64,000 nucleotides of DNA from Pseudomonas fluorescens (GCF_004683905.1 NZ_CP038438.1:3348001-3412000); one strand, 5' to 3'; numbered from the stretch's first letter, positions 49,693-59,189 are shown. Notes: generated from the sequence alone by a model not told the origin. Numbers and translations: made by a program.

Positions 49693-52614
49693 TCAACTGC
49701 CGAAGTGATAACTCACATCCAGCCACCACTGCCGCCCGTACGGGTCATAGTTACCGGTCGGGTAATACGGCCAGCCAGACGAGTCATCGTGTTTGATCTG
49801 GTTGAGCACGTTGTTCACGGTCAGCCCGACGCTGGCGCGGTCATTGAGTTTGTATCGCGCACTGGCGTTGAACACCGTCCACGGCGACAGGCGCCCGTCA
49901 CCCGCACCGTTGGTCACCGAGCCATAGCGAATGCCCATCAGCGTCGCCGTGGCTTTCTGGTAATCCCAGGTCAGACTGGCGTTGACCTTGCTGCGCCAGT
50001 CGTAGTTGGTGCGTGAGGTGCGCCAGTCCTGAGTCGGCGCCTCGTCGGACTCCTTGTAGAAATGCGATAGCACCAGGGTGTAGCCCAGCGCCGAACTGAA
50101 CGCGCCGTACTGGCCGGCGCCCCAGCGGATGTTGCTCTTGAAGTCCAGACCACTGACCCGCTCGCTGGCGGCGTTGATCGCATTGACCCGCACCCGTTGC
50201 AACTGGTTGGGGTCAATCGCCGCATTGCCCGGGTTGCGATCGATGCGCGCCAGGGTCGACTGGCAGTTGGCCGAGTTGATGTCCTGGGTGCCGTTGCGGC
50301 ATTCGTTCTCTTGCTGCAACAGGCGATTTTCGTCGACGGTGGTCAGCAGGTCGTCGATCTCGACCCGCCAGAAATCGGTGGAGAAATCGAAATTGCGCGA
50401 CGGCGACCAGACAAACCCATAGGTCCAGGATTTGCCGCGCTCGGACTCAAGATCCGGGGTGCCGCTCTGGGTGTAGTCGACCCGCCCACGATCACACGCG
50501 CCCTGCACGCCCTGGCTGCAACCGTAGTAGTCGATCTGCGCCGGGTAGTAACCGTTGCTGTCGGACTGGTAGATGTAGTTCAGGTCCGGCGCGCGGAAAC
50601 TGGTGCCGTAACTGCCGCGCAGCAAAAGACTGGTGATCGGGCGCCATTCGAGGCCGAGGTTATAGGTTTTCTGCTGCTCGCTGCGGCCGCTGAATTTGTA
50701 TTGGTCCCAACGCCCGGCGGCGGTGGCCAGCACGGTGTCGGTGACCGGAATACTGAACTCGCCGCCCGCCGCGTAGCGCTTGCGCGAACCGCCGGAGCTT
50801 TGCGCCGGGCTCACGCCATAAAAGGTGCCGTTATTCAGAGCGTCATCCGGGTCGACGCGATATTCCTGCTTGCCCGCTTCCAGCACGCCGGCGAATCCGA
50901 CCGGGCCGGCCGGCAGGTCAAACAAGTCGCCATTGATCGAGGCGTTGTAGCTGGTGGAAACCGACTTGCTGCGCTGGGTCAGGTTGCTGCGAAACTGCTC
51001 CCACTCTTGTGGCGTCAGCGGGCGATCGAGGCGCGAGGCGTCCGGGGCGAACACCGGATAACCGCCACTCACGCCCAATTGCGGGCCGAGGTAGAAATCC
51101 TGAATCGATGACAGCGGCGTGTAGCGCGTGGTTCGGACGCTGCGGTACTCCGAGCGGTTGGCCGCCAGATCATAGCTCCAGCCGGTGTCGGCGATCTTGT
51201 CCGAGAGGCCGAGGGTGCCGGTCCATGAAGTGTCGGTCCACTTGCTGTTGTTGCTGGTGCGACCACCGATTTCCTCTTCACCGTAACGGCGATACCAGCG
51301 CTCGAGATTGCCGCTGTTCTGGTTGATGAAGTCCGGCGAAGTAAAAGTCGGGCCACGGGTGTTGTTCTGGATGTGATCGAGGCCATACATCAAGTCGGCA
51401 AACACCTGACCGCTGTCGCTGAAGTGCCAGGTGCCGCGGGTGTAGCCGTCGTAGTTTTCCTTTTGCGTCTGGATCGTCCAGTAATCGTTGTACATCTGAT
51501 CGGTGCGGCAACGACCCGCGTTGTTCAGCAGCTTGTTATCGAAAGTGCCTTGATAGGCGCCGCAACCGGGGCCGAGGTAGCGGTTGTTGCTCAGGTCGCG
51601 ACGGTAACCGACATCCGCCAGCGGGCCGCTCTGCATGAAGCCGCGATCGTCGGCCCAGATCGGATCGCGGTTGGTCAGCTCCAGGCCGAACAAGCCGTCG
51701 AAGTCGCCCCAGCTGCCGCCGCCGCTGATTTGCAGGCGCTGATTGTCGCCACCGCCGCGCTCGCTGGTGCCGCCCTTGAGATTGACGTCGATGCCATTGA
51801 TCTGCTTCTTGAGGATGATGTTGACCACCCCGGCAATCGCGTCCGAACCGTAGATCGCCGAGGCGCCGCTGCTGAGAATTTCGATACGGTCGATGACTGC
51901 CGAGGGAATGTTCGCCAGGTTGGTGAAGTTGACCTTGCCATCGTATGGCGTCGGGTAATCGGCGACGCGCCGGCCGTTGATCAGCACCAGCGTGTGATTG
52001 GGGCCGAGGCCACGCAGGTTGATTGCGCTGGCTGCTGGCTGCCAGGTGTTGCCGTAGTCCTCGCCCTGAGTCATGCCGGTGTTTTGCGTCTGCGTCGCCA
52101 AGGCGTCGTAGACGTTCTTGTAGCCGCGCGCTTCCATTTCTTCATGGGTGATGACGTTGACCGGGGTCGCGCCATCGCTCTGCGCGCGGGCGATTCGCGA
52201 GCCGGTAACGGTGACTTTTTCCATGCGGTAATCGGCGCTGGTGGCTGGGGCCACAGCGCTGACTTTGGCCGCCACCGGCGTACTCGCCTCACCTTCGCGC
52301 ACGCTCAGGCCCTGGGCACTTTGCTCGACTTGCAGGCCGCTGCCGAGCAAGGCCTTCTCGACGGCCTGACGCCCGCCCAACGCACCGCGTACCGCACGGC
52401 TGCGCTTGCCTTGCACCAGATTCTGGCTGAAGGAAATCGGTACGCCGGTCTGGCGTGAGATGTCCAGCAAGACCTCATCCAACGGGCCGCTGGCGATGTC
52501 GAAGGTGTAGACCTGGGCCGCAGAATCCTGCGCATACACCGCGATCGGCCCCAGCCCCATCGCCAATGCGGCGGCGAGGGTCAGGCGCGGTAATTGTTGT
52601 TTGAATGAATACAT
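49693..52614 (-). CDS. TonB-dependent receptor with STN signalling domain (FecA-type)
   Basis: The 973-residue protein has a signal peptide (LPRLTLAAALAMGLGPIAVYAQ), a secretin/TonB short N-terminal domain at about 35-105 (VYTFDIASGPLDEVLLDISR), then plug and barrel (NLRGLGPNHTLVLINGRRVADYP; ASAIYGSDAIAGVVNIILKK). The barrel ends DVSYHFGS. The STN domain normally touches FecR, so ligand binding should activate the adjacent sigma factor. The plug closely resembles that of the 45686-48328 receptor. ATG 52612-52614 was chosen. The ligand is unknown. Confidence 0.94.
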   Translation of the reverse strand: MYSFKQQLPRLTLAAALAMGLGPIAVYAQDSAAQVYTFDIASGPLDEVLLDISRQTGVPISFSQNLVQGKRSRAVRGALGGRQAVEKALLGSGLQVEQSAQGLSVREGEASTPVAAKVSAVAPATSADYRMEKVTVTGSRIARAQSDGATPVNVITHEEMEARGYKNVYDALATQTQNTGMTQGEDYGNTWQPAASAINLRGLGPNHTLVLINGRRVADYPTPYDGKVNFTNLANIPSAVIDRIEILSSGASAIYGSDAIAGVVNIILKKQINGIDVNLKGGTSERGGGDNQRLQISGGGSWGDFDGLFGLELTNRDPIWADDRGFMQSGPLADVGYRRDLSNNRYLGPGCGAYQGTFDNKLLNNAGRCRTDQMYNDYWTIQTQKENYDGYTRGTWHFSDSGQVFADLMYGLDHIQNNTRGPTFTSPDFINQNSGNLERWYRRYGEEEIGGRTSNNSKWTDTSWTGTLGLSDKIADTGWSYDLAANRSEYRSVRTTRYTPLSSIQDFYLGPQLGVSGGYPVFAPDASRLDRPLTPQEWEQFRSNLTQRSKSVSTSYNASINGDLFDLPAGPVGFAGVLEAGKQEYRVDPDDALNNGTFYGVSPAQSSGGSRKRYAAGGEFSIPVTDTVLATAAGRWDQYKFSGRSEQQKTYNLGLEWRPITSLLLRGSYGTSFRAPDLNYIYQSDSNGYYPAQIDYYGCSQGVQGACDRGRVDYTQSGTPDLESERGKSWTYGFVWSPSRNFDFSTDFWRVEIDDLLTTVDENRLLQQENECRNGTQDINSANCQSTLARIDRNPGNAAIDPNQLQRVRVNAINAASERVSGLDFKSNIRWGAGQYGAFSSALGYTLVLSHFYKESDEAPTQDWRTSRTNYDWRSKVNASLTWDYQKATATLMGIRYGSVTNGAGDGRLSPWTVFNASARYKLNDRASVGLTVNNVLNQIKHDDSSGWPYYPTGNYDPYGRQWWLDVSYHFGS

Positions 52615-52666
52615 CGAGGGGCTTCCCTGTTGAAGGCGTCTGCAGGGAATGAGCAGCGGGCCGGCG

Positions 52667-52691
52667 CTTTTTATAGGGCGGCGATTAGGCC
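52667..52691 (-). promoter_or_regulatory. Shared upstream element, copy C (STN receptor)
   Basis: The minus strand reads GGCCTAATCGCCGCCC then TATAAAAAG, 53 nt before the receptor start. The distance to the start codon is almost identical to that of copy B. Confidence 0.6.
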
Positions 52692-52705
52692 AAGAAGTTA
52701 TGACG

Positions 52706-53653
52706 CTATAACCGCGCGCCGATGCTGACCCAATAGGGGTTGTGCCAGGTGACGCGGATCGGCAGCGAGCGCTCCAGCAGTTGCAGGGTGCGGTCGCTGT
52801 CATCGAGCGGATAGAGGCCGCTCAGGCGCAGATCGGCCACCTCGGGACTCAGGTGCAGAATGCCCCGGCGATAGCGGCGCAGGCTTTCGATCACTTCGCT
52901 CAGCGGCCGGTCGCGCACTTCCAGGCGACCTTGCACCCAGGCACTTTCCTGGCCGGTGCTGCGCTCCAGTGCGAGAATGTCCTGAGCGTTGAACAGCAGG
53001 CTCTCCCCCGCCTCCACCACTTGCCGCGCACCACCGGCGGTGACCACTTCGACCTGCGAATGCAGCATCACCAGCCGCGTAGAATCGTCGCCCTGTTGCA
53101 CCAGAAATTTCGTCCCTAGCGCCCGCATCCGCCCATGTTCGGTCTCGACCACGAACGGCCGCGCGGGATCCTTGGCGACGTCCACCAGCAACTCACCCGA
53201 GCGCAGCGCCAGCAAGCGTTGAGTCGCATCGAATCGCGCCACCACCCGCGTCCGCGCATTCAGGCTCAGCGCACTGCCATCCTCCAGGGTGAAATCGCGC
53301 CGCTCGCCGGTGCCGGTCGCCAACTCCCCCACTTCCGGCAGCCAGCCATAGCGGCGCCCGAGCAGACCGGCCAGCACCGCGATGCCGAGCACGCTCAAGC
53401 TGCCACTGACAAAGCGCCGCCGGCTCGACGGCGCATTCAGGCTGTGCAGCAGACTGTTGCGCGGCAGCCCGCGCAAGGTCGGGTTGCGCAGCAGGTTCAG
53501 GCCACCGCCCATTTGTTCGATGATCCGCTGATGCCGTGGGTCAGCCGCGCGCCACGCTTCGAATGCCGCGCGCTCGCCAGCACTGGCTTCGCCGGACTGC
53601 AACAGCGCCATCCACTGCGCCGCCTCGTCGATCACCGCCTCGTCCGGCCTCAT
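52706..53653 (-). CDS. FecR-family anti-sigma/sigma regulator
   Basis: The 315-residue protein has a cytoplasmic N-terminal DUF4880 region (DEAAQWMALLQSGEASAGER), one membrane segment (VSGSLSVLGIAVLAGLLG, about residues 82-99) and a periplasmic FecR domain (ERRDFTLEDGSALSLNARTRV). It relays the receptor signal to the sigma factor. It overlaps the sigma gene by ATGA and lies 91 nt before the STN-receptor gene, the standard fecI-fecR-receptor order. Confidence 0.94.
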   Translation of the reverse strand: MRPDEAVIDEAAQWMALLQSGEASAGERAAFEAWRAADPRHQRIIEQMGGGLNLLRNPTLRGLPRNSLLHSLNAPSSRRRFVSGSLSVLGIAVLAGLLGRRYGWLPEVGELATGTGERRDFTLEDGSALSLNARTRVVARFDATQRLLALRSGELLVDVAKDPARPFVVETEHGRMRALGTKFLVQQGDDSTRLVMLHSQVEVVTAGGARQVVEAGESLLFNAQDILALERSTGQESAWVQGRLEVRDRPLSEVIESLRRYRRGILHLSPEVADLRLSGLYPLDDSDRTLQLLERSLPIRVTWHNPYWVSIGARL

Positions 53654-54159
53654 GCCTGCATCGCCTGATAGCAGCGTTTGAAGGCTTCGACCATGTACTG
53701 CTGCACACGGCTAGTGGAAACCCCGAGCCGTTCGCCGATTTCGCTGTAGGTCAAACCGTCGAGCTGATGGTAGAGAAACGCGGCTTTGGCCTTGGCCGAC
53801 AAACCATTGAGCAAGCGATCGACCGCCAGTAACGCCTCGATCACCAACGCGCGTTCTTCCGGTGATGGATGCACCGGTTCCGGCGCCAGCGCCAGGCTTT
53901 CCAGATAAGCGCGTTCCAGGTCCTGGCGGCGCCAGCCTTCATAGACCAACCGTCGGGCGATGGTGGTCAGCAGCGCCCTGGGTTCGCGAATCGCGCTCGG
54001 GTCCGGCAAGGCCAGCACCCGTAAAAAGGTTTCCGAGGCGATGTCCTGTGCGCTGTGCGGGCAACCCAGCGTGCGGCCAACGGCAGCGCACAGCCAGCGA
54101 TAGTCCTTTTGGAACATTTGCCCAATCATCCGGTAATGCGGGTTTTGAACATCCCCCAT
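53650..54159 (-). CDS. FecI-type ECF sigma factor
   Basis: The 169-residue sigma factor has region 2 (DYRWLCAAVGRTLGCPHSAQDIASETFLRVL) and region 4 (AFLYHQLDGLTYSEIGERLGVSTSRVQQYM). It matches iron-starvation type ECF sigmas controlled by FecR. GGAG lies upstream of ATG 54157-54159. It probably drives the downstream receptor. The shared element suggests it might also drive the other receptor and yejABEF. Confidence 0.94.
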   Translation of the reverse strand: MGDVQNPHYRMIGQMFQKDYRWLCAAVGRTLGCPHSAQDIASETFLRVLALPDPSAIREPRALLTTIARRLVYEGWRRQDLERAYLESLALAPEPVHPSPEERALVIEALLAVDRLLNGLSAKAKAAFLYHQLDGLTYSEIGERLGVSTSRVQQYMVEAFKRCYQAMQA

Positions 54160-54454
54160 GCCTTGCTCCCTGAAACGGGTCCCACCCGCTGCGAAAAACC
54201 ATCGTTCTGCCGGGATCGTCCGGCTCTTGATCAGGCGCGACTGTGCAATAGCGTTGCGGACATTTGAAGTAATTAAAAATCAGGATAAGCAAACCTTTGA
54301 GAATAAGGCGCTCCGTCGCCGCAGAAATATTGACTGACACAACGTTGACCCTGATCAGTTGCCCGCGCGCAGCCACTCTCTAATCTGCGCGCTTCATCGA
54401 ACGCCAAGGACGGCTCACCGGGAGCCCGCGGCTATCCCTTCAAGGAAGAAAACC
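54160..54454. other. Divergent intergenic region between the sigma gene and the hypX-like gene
   Basis: A 295-bp gap. The part at 54265-54310 is AT-rich (AGTAATTAAAAATCAGGATA), unlike the surroundings, and is the likely place for both promoters. A Fur site would be expected for a fecI gene, but none is identified with confidence. No gene is seen. Confidence 0.4.
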
Positions 54455-56173
54455 ATGCGATCACTGAAGATTATTCTGCTGTCATCGGCCTTCAACGGCC
54501 TGACTCAACGCGCCTGGCTGGAACTGCGTCAGGCCGGGCACTCGCCCAGCGTCGTGGTGTTCACCGACGAGGCGTCGGTGTGCGAACAGATCGAACACAG
54601 CGGCGCCGATCTGGTGATCTGCCCGTTCCTCAAGGACCGCGTACCGCAGGCGCTGTGGAGCAATGCGCGGCGCCCGGTGGTGATTATCCACCCGGGCATC
54701 GTCGGTGATCGTGGCGCCAGCGCGCTGGACTGGGCGATCACCAACGAACTCACACGCTGGGGCGTGACCGCGCTGCAAGCGGTGGAAGAAATGGACGCTG
54801 GCCCGGTCTGGGCCACCTGCGAATTCAATCTGCCGTCGGGCTTGCGCAAGTCCGAGCTGTACAACGGGCGGGTCAGCGATGCGGCGATTCGCTGCATTCG
54901 CGAAGTGGTCGAGAAGTTCATCGACGGCTTCGTTCCGGTCGCACTGGATTACACCGACCCCAACGTCCGCGGCCGCTTGCAGCCGAACATGAAGCAGGCC
55001 GATCGCACCTTCAGCTGGCACGACTGCTCACGGTTCATCAAACGCTGCATCGACGCTGCGGACGGCCAGCCCGGGGTCTTGGCAAGCCTGGCCGGCGGGC
55101 AGTATTACGTGTACGACGCGCACCTCGATCAGCGCACCGGGATTCCCGGCAAAATCCTCGCGGTGCATGACGACGCGGTGCTGATGGCGACCGGCGATCA
55201 CAGCCTGTGGATCGGCTCGCTGCGGCGCAAACCACTGCCCGGCGAAGAGACCTTCAAGCAACCGGCGCGGCATGTGCTGGCCGGGCAACTGGAGGGTGTG
55301 CCGACCCTCGACTGGTCGATCGCCAGCGAGCCGTTCAACGACGAGGCCTATCAGCCGATCCGCTACCGCGAATCCGGGCATGTCGGCGAGCTGACGTTCG
55401 AGTTCTACAACGGTGCGATGAGCACCGAACAGTGCCAGCGCATGGTTGAAGCGCTGCGCTGGGCCAAGTCTCGGGACACTCGCGTGCTGTTGATCAAGGG
55501 CGGGCGCGGCAGCTTCTCCAACGGCGTGCACCTGAACGTGATCCAGTCGGCGCAGGACCCCGGCGCTGAAGCGTGGGCGAATATTCAGGCGATCGACGAT
55601 GTCTGCGCCGAACTGCTCAGCGCGCGGCAACTGGTGGTCAGCGGCGTGACCGGCAATGCCGGGGCCGGCGGCGTGATGCTCGCACTGGCTGCTGACATCG
55701 TGTTTGCCCGGGCCGACATCGTGCTCAATCCGCATTACAAAAGCATGGGCCTGTATGGCTCGGAATACTGGACCTACAGCCTGCCCCGCGCCGTCGGCCC
55801 GGCGATGGCCGAGCAACTGACCCAGGCCTGCCTGCCGGTCAGTGCCACGCAGGCGCTGCAACTGGGCATGGTCCAGGAAATCGGCCCGCGCTGCCCGGAT
55901 GAGTTTTCCTTGTGGTTGCTGCAACGGGCCAACGCGGCGCTGACCGACCCGACCTACGCTGCCGTGCGCGAGCGCAAGTTGCGGGTTGATCAGGTGCTGA
56001 TCAAGCAATGCCGGGAAAACGAACTGCAAGAGATGCAGGAAGACATGCTCTACAACCGCAACCAGTTTGCCGAGAAGTGCAGTAACTTCGTCTACAAGCG
56101 CAAGGCCTGCGGCACGCCGGCGCGATTGGTGGAAGACTGGGCGCGGGTGCGTTCGACCGAGTTGGCCAGTTGA
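54455..56173 (+). CDS. hypX: HypX-like formyltransferase/enoyl-CoA-hydratase fusion
   Basis: The 572-residue two-domain protein has an N-terminal formyltransferase-like domain (to about 270; IIHPGIVGDRGASALDWAI, LRKSELYNGRVSDAAIRCI) and a C-terminal crotonase-like domain (VSGVTGNAGAGGVMLALAAD, LNPHYKSMGLYGSEYWTYSLP). This is the HypX/HoxX architecture. HypX makes CO from formyl-tetrahydrofolate for the NiFe-hydrogenase active site. No hydrogenase or hyp genes are in this window, so another role is possible. CAAGGAAG precedes ATG 54455. Confidence 0.88.
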   Translation: MRSLKIILLSSAFNGLTQRAWLELRQAGHSPSVVVFTDEASVCEQIEHSGADLVICPFLKDRVPQALWSNARRPVVIIHPGIVGDRGASALDWAITNELTRWGVTALQAVEEMDAGPVWATCEFNLPSGLRKSELYNGRVSDAAIRCIREVVEKFIDGFVPVALDYTDPNVRGRLQPNMKQADRTFSWHDCSRFIKRCIDAADGQPGVLASLAGGQYYVYDAHLDQRTGIPGKILAVHDDAVLMATGDHSLWIGSLRRKPLPGEETFKQPARHVLAGQLEGVPTLDWSIASEPFNDEAYQPIRYRESGHVGELTFEFYNGAMSTEQCQRMVEALRWAKSRDTRVLLIKGGRGSFSNGVHLNVIQSAQDPGAEAWANIQAIDDVCAELLSARQLVVSGVTGNAGAGGVMLALAADIVFARADIVLNPHYKSMGLYGSEYWTYSLPRAVGPAMAEQLTQACLPVSATQALQLGMVQEIGPRCPDEFSLWLLQRANAALTDPTYAAVRERKLRVDQVLIKQCRENELQEMQEDMLYNRNQFAEKCSNFVYKRKACGTPARLVEDWARVRSTELAS

Positions 56174-56206
56174 TTTTGCGGTGACTGCCTTCCCCTCACC
56201 CTGGCC

Positions 56207-57012
56207 CTCTCCCAAGGGAGAGGGAACTGACCAAAGTGTCTGGCGCCCCGCATCGACCTGAAATATCTCGGTCGATTATGGATTCAACGCTGATCGCTCA
56301 AGTCGGTGTATTTCTTCAATATCCCCCAATCAGCCCCCTCTCCCAAGGGAGAGGAAACTGACCAAAGTGTCTGGCGCCCCGCATCGACCTGGAATATCTC
56401 GGCCGATTATGGATTCAACGCTGATCGTTCAAGTCGGTGTATTTCTTCAATATTCCCCAATCAGCCCCCTCGCCCAAGGGAGAGGGAACTGACCAAAGTA
56501 TCTGGCGCCCCGCATCGACCTGGAATATCTCGGCCGATTATGGATTCAACGCTGATCGCTCAAGTCGGTGTATTTCTTCAATATCCCCCAATCAGCCCCC
56601 TCTCCCAAGGGAGAGGGAACTGACCAGAGTGTCTGGCGCCCCGCATCGACCTGAAATATCTCGGGCGATTATGGATTCAACGCTGATCGCTCGAGTCGGT
56701 GTATTTCTTCAATATCCCCCAATCAGCCCCCTCTCCCAAGGGAGAGGGAACTGACCAGAGTGTCTGGCGCCCCGCATCGACCTGGAATATCTCGGCCGAT
56801 TATGGATTCAACGCTGATCGCTCAAGTCGGTGTATTTCTTCAATATCCCCCAATCAGCCCCCTCTCCCAAGGGAGAGGGAACTGACCAAAGTGTCTGGCG
56901 CCCAGTATCGACCTGGAATATCTCGGCCGATTATGGATTCAACGCTGATCGCTCAAGTCGGTGTATTTCTTCAATATTCCCCAATCAGTCCCCTCTCCCT
57001 CCGGGAGAGGGT
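56207..57012. repeat. 131-bp tandem array, six copies
   Basis: Six units of 131 bp, almost identical, run from 56221 to 57006. Unit starts are 56221, 56352, 56483, 56614, 56745 and 56876. Each unit contains the palindrome CCCTCTCCCAAGGGAGAGGG, ACCAAAGTGTCTGGCG and GGTGTATTTCTTCAATAT. The array is bounded by an inverted repeat: CCCCTCACCCTGGCCCTC at 56192 and GAGGGTTAGGGTGAGGGG ending at 57024. 131 is not a multiple of 3 and the frames through it shift, so it is non-coding. Confidence 0.95.
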
Positions 57013-57067
57013 TAGGGTGAGGGGCTTTTGCCTTTACAATGCCCGCACCTCAGACACCGGCCCGCCC

Positions 57068-57931
57068 ATGGACATCGACCTCGCCCGCACCTTTCTGGAA
57101 ATCGTTCGCCACGGCAGTCTCGCGGCGGCGGCGCAGAAGCTGTTCGTCACGCAGACAGCGATCACCGCCCGGGTGCAGAAACTCGAAAGTCAGCTGGGCA
57201 GTACGCTGTTCGTGCGCAACCGCGCCGGGGCGAAACTGACTGCCAACGGCGAGGCCTTCGTGGTCTACGCCAATCAACTGGTGCAGACCTGGGAAGCCGC
57301 GCGGCGCGACCTGCCGTTGCTGGACGGCTATCACAACGTGCTGCACATCGGCGGCGAAGTCAGCCTGTGCAACCCGTTGATGCTCAGCTGGGCCGCCGAA
57401 CTGCGCGATAAGATTCCCGGCCACGCCCTGCGCATGGAAATCCGCGACGGTGAAAACCTGTTGCGCCAACTCGAACTCGGCGTGCTCGATGCCGCGCTGG
57501 TCTATCAGCCGGAATACTGGCCCGGCCTGCAAGTCGAGCAGGTGCTGGAAGAGAAACTGATTCTGGTGCGTGCGCCGAACCGCCCGGATCCCTACGTCTA
57601 CATCGACTGGGGGCCGGATTTCCGTCGCCAGCACGACGCCGCCCTGCCGGACAAGGCCAAAGCCGCACTGAGCTTCAACCTCGGCCCGCTGGCCCTGCAA
57701 TACATTCTCGAACATGGCGGCAGCGGCTACTTTCGTACCCGCGTGGTGCGTAGCTATCTGGAAACCGGCGCACTGGAAGCGGTCACCAAAGCCCCGGAAT
57801 TCGGTTACCCGACCTATCTGGTGTATGCCCGCGAGCGCGACTCGGCGACGCTGCAACAGGCGTTCGATCTGCTGCGCCAGGTAATCGCCACCGATGACGA
57901 CTGGTCGCAACGCTGGAACCCGCTGAGCTGA
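57068..57931 (+). CDS. LysR-family transcriptional regulator
   Basis: The 287-residue protein has the N-terminal winged helix (DIDLARTFLEIVRHGSLAAA, AITARVQKLESQLGSTLF) and a LysR effector domain. ATG 57068 was chosen as the normal LysR start. The frame upstream runs into the tandem array. The regulated genes and the ligand are unknown. The hypX-like gene or the divergence-free operon downstream are candidates. Confidence 0.93.
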   Translation: MDIDLARTFLEIVRHGSLAAAAQKLFVTQTAITARVQKLESQLGSTLFVRNRAGAKLTANGEAFVVYANQLVQTWEAARRDLPLLDGYHNVLHIGGEVSLCNPLMLSWAAELRDKIPGHALRMEIRDGENLLRQLELGVLDAALVYQPEYWPGLQVEQVLEEKLILVRAPNRPDPYVYIDWGPDFRRQHDAALPDKAKAALSFNLGPLALQYILEHGGSGYFRTRVVRSYLETGALEAVTKAPEFGYPTYLVYARERDSATLQQAFDLLRQVIATDDDWSQRWNPLS

Positions 57932-58034
57932 GTCGGCCGCTTTACACCGGAGCATGGCGCAACTGACCTCAAGGTGCGGCCTGCACAAACGGCCGGATCG
58001 GCTAATCTGCCGGGTATAACAACAATACCCACAG

Positions 58035-59189
58035 GTGAACGCAGTGAGGCAGACCACCGAGGCATTCCGCAGCCGCTATCGTGCGGCCATTCATCCGTTG
58101 TACAACCCATGGCTGCACGGCGCCTTCGTGCTGCTGTTTGGCGTGCTGGCAATCGGCGCCTTCTGGAGCAGCGCGCATCAGGTGCAGCCGCTGGAATGGC
58201 TGAGCGTGCCGCTGACCCTGCTGCTGTTCAACTTTGGCGTGTACATGGTTCATCGCCATCTCGGTCACCACAAAAAGACTTTGGCCAAGCTGTTCTATGC
58301 CCGGCATGCGGGCGACCATCACAGCTTTTTCACCCCCGGCCACATGACGTATGACGGCGCCCGCGACTGGCGGGTGATTCTGTTTCCAGCCTGGCTGATC
58401 GTCGTGCATACGCTGGTTTTCACCCTGCCGCTGTGGTGGCTGCTCGCGCAGTTCAACGCCAATGTCGCCGGGCTGTTCGGCGGCTGCATGGTCCTGGGTT
58501 ATCTGACCTACGAGGTGTTTCACGCCTGCGAGCATCTACCGCCGAATAATCCGCTGACCCGCCTGCCGTGGATCCGCCAGATGCGTCATCTGCACGAATT
58601 GCATCACCGCCGCGAGCGCATGCAGGAGCGCAATTTCAATATCGTTTTTCCGCTGATGGATTACCTGTTCGGCACCCTGTACTGGGACCCGCAACCCGCC
58701 CCGTTGCGCTATTCGAGATCGCCCATGACCCGCATGCAGCACCAGATCGATATCGCCGGCGAACCGATCGCCGTGCTCCGCTACGCCGCCAGCGTCAACC
58801 ACTGGCCCGAGTGGCACCCGTCGTCGCTGAAAATCGACGGACCGCAAGGCCCGCTGCATGCCGGCGCGCGTTTCGAAGAAGACATTCATGCCGGCGGGCG
58901 CGCCGGCCATTTGCGCTGGGAGGTCACCGAATACCTGCCCGGTCGCCGTTGGTGCGCTCAGGCGCGGGGCGATCATGGCTTGTCGCTGTTGCTGACCTAC
59001 GAGTGCGCGGCGCAAGGCGACGGCACGCGGTTCGTGCGCACTCTGGATTACCGGTTCGAGGGGCTGGGCATGCGCCTGGCCAATCTGCTGTTGCTCAAGC
59101 GCCGCATCGAACGTGAATCGGCGACCTCGATGCAGGCCCTGCGCGACATGGCGCTCAGGCACCTGACGCTGACCGGGCACCTTTCATGA
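58035..59189 (+). CDS. Fatty-acid-hydroxylase / SRPBCC fusion membrane protein
   Basis: The 384-residue protein has an N-terminal membrane di-iron hydroxylase domain (to about 230). It carries His clusters HRHLGHH, HAGDHHSFF, HACEH and HLHELHH, as in fatty acid hydroxylase and sterol desaturase families. A C-terminal polyketide-cyclase-like SRPBCC domain follows (from about 235; VLRYAASVNHWPEWHPSSLKI). This suggests oxidation and binding of a lipid or terpenoid substrate. The start is GTG 58035, with GTG 58044 as alternative. It overlaps the next gene by ATGA, so the two act together. Confidence 0.85.
   Translation: MNAVRQTTEAFRSRYRAAIHPLYNPWLHGAFVLLFGVLAIGAFWSSAHQVQPLEWLSVPLTLLLFNFGVYMVHRHLGHHKKTLAKLFYARHAGDHHSFFTPGHMTYDGARDWRVILFPAWLIVVHTLVFTLPLWWLLAQFNANVAGLFGGCMVLGYLTYEVFHACEHLPPNNPLTRLPWIRQMRHLHELHHRRERMQERNFNIVFPLMDYLFGTLYWDPQPAPLRYSRSPMTRMQHQIDIAGEPIAVLRYAASVNHWPEWHPSSLKIDGPQGPLHAGARFEEDIHAGGRAGHLRWEVTEYLPGRRWCAQARGDHGLSLLLTYECAAQGDGTRFVRTLDYRFEGLGMRLANLLLLKRRIERESATSMQALRDMALRHLTLTGHLS

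Noticed and set aside
54265..54310. Fur box upstream of the FecI-type sigma gene
   Set aside because: The AT-rich stretch has only weak resemblance to the consensus, too little to call.
56306..57015. Overlapping frames through the 131-bp array; also considered a CRISPR array
   Set aside because: The unit length is not divisible by three, so frames run on only by chance. CRISPR is excluded because the units are identical end to end, with no unique spacers, and no cas genes are present.
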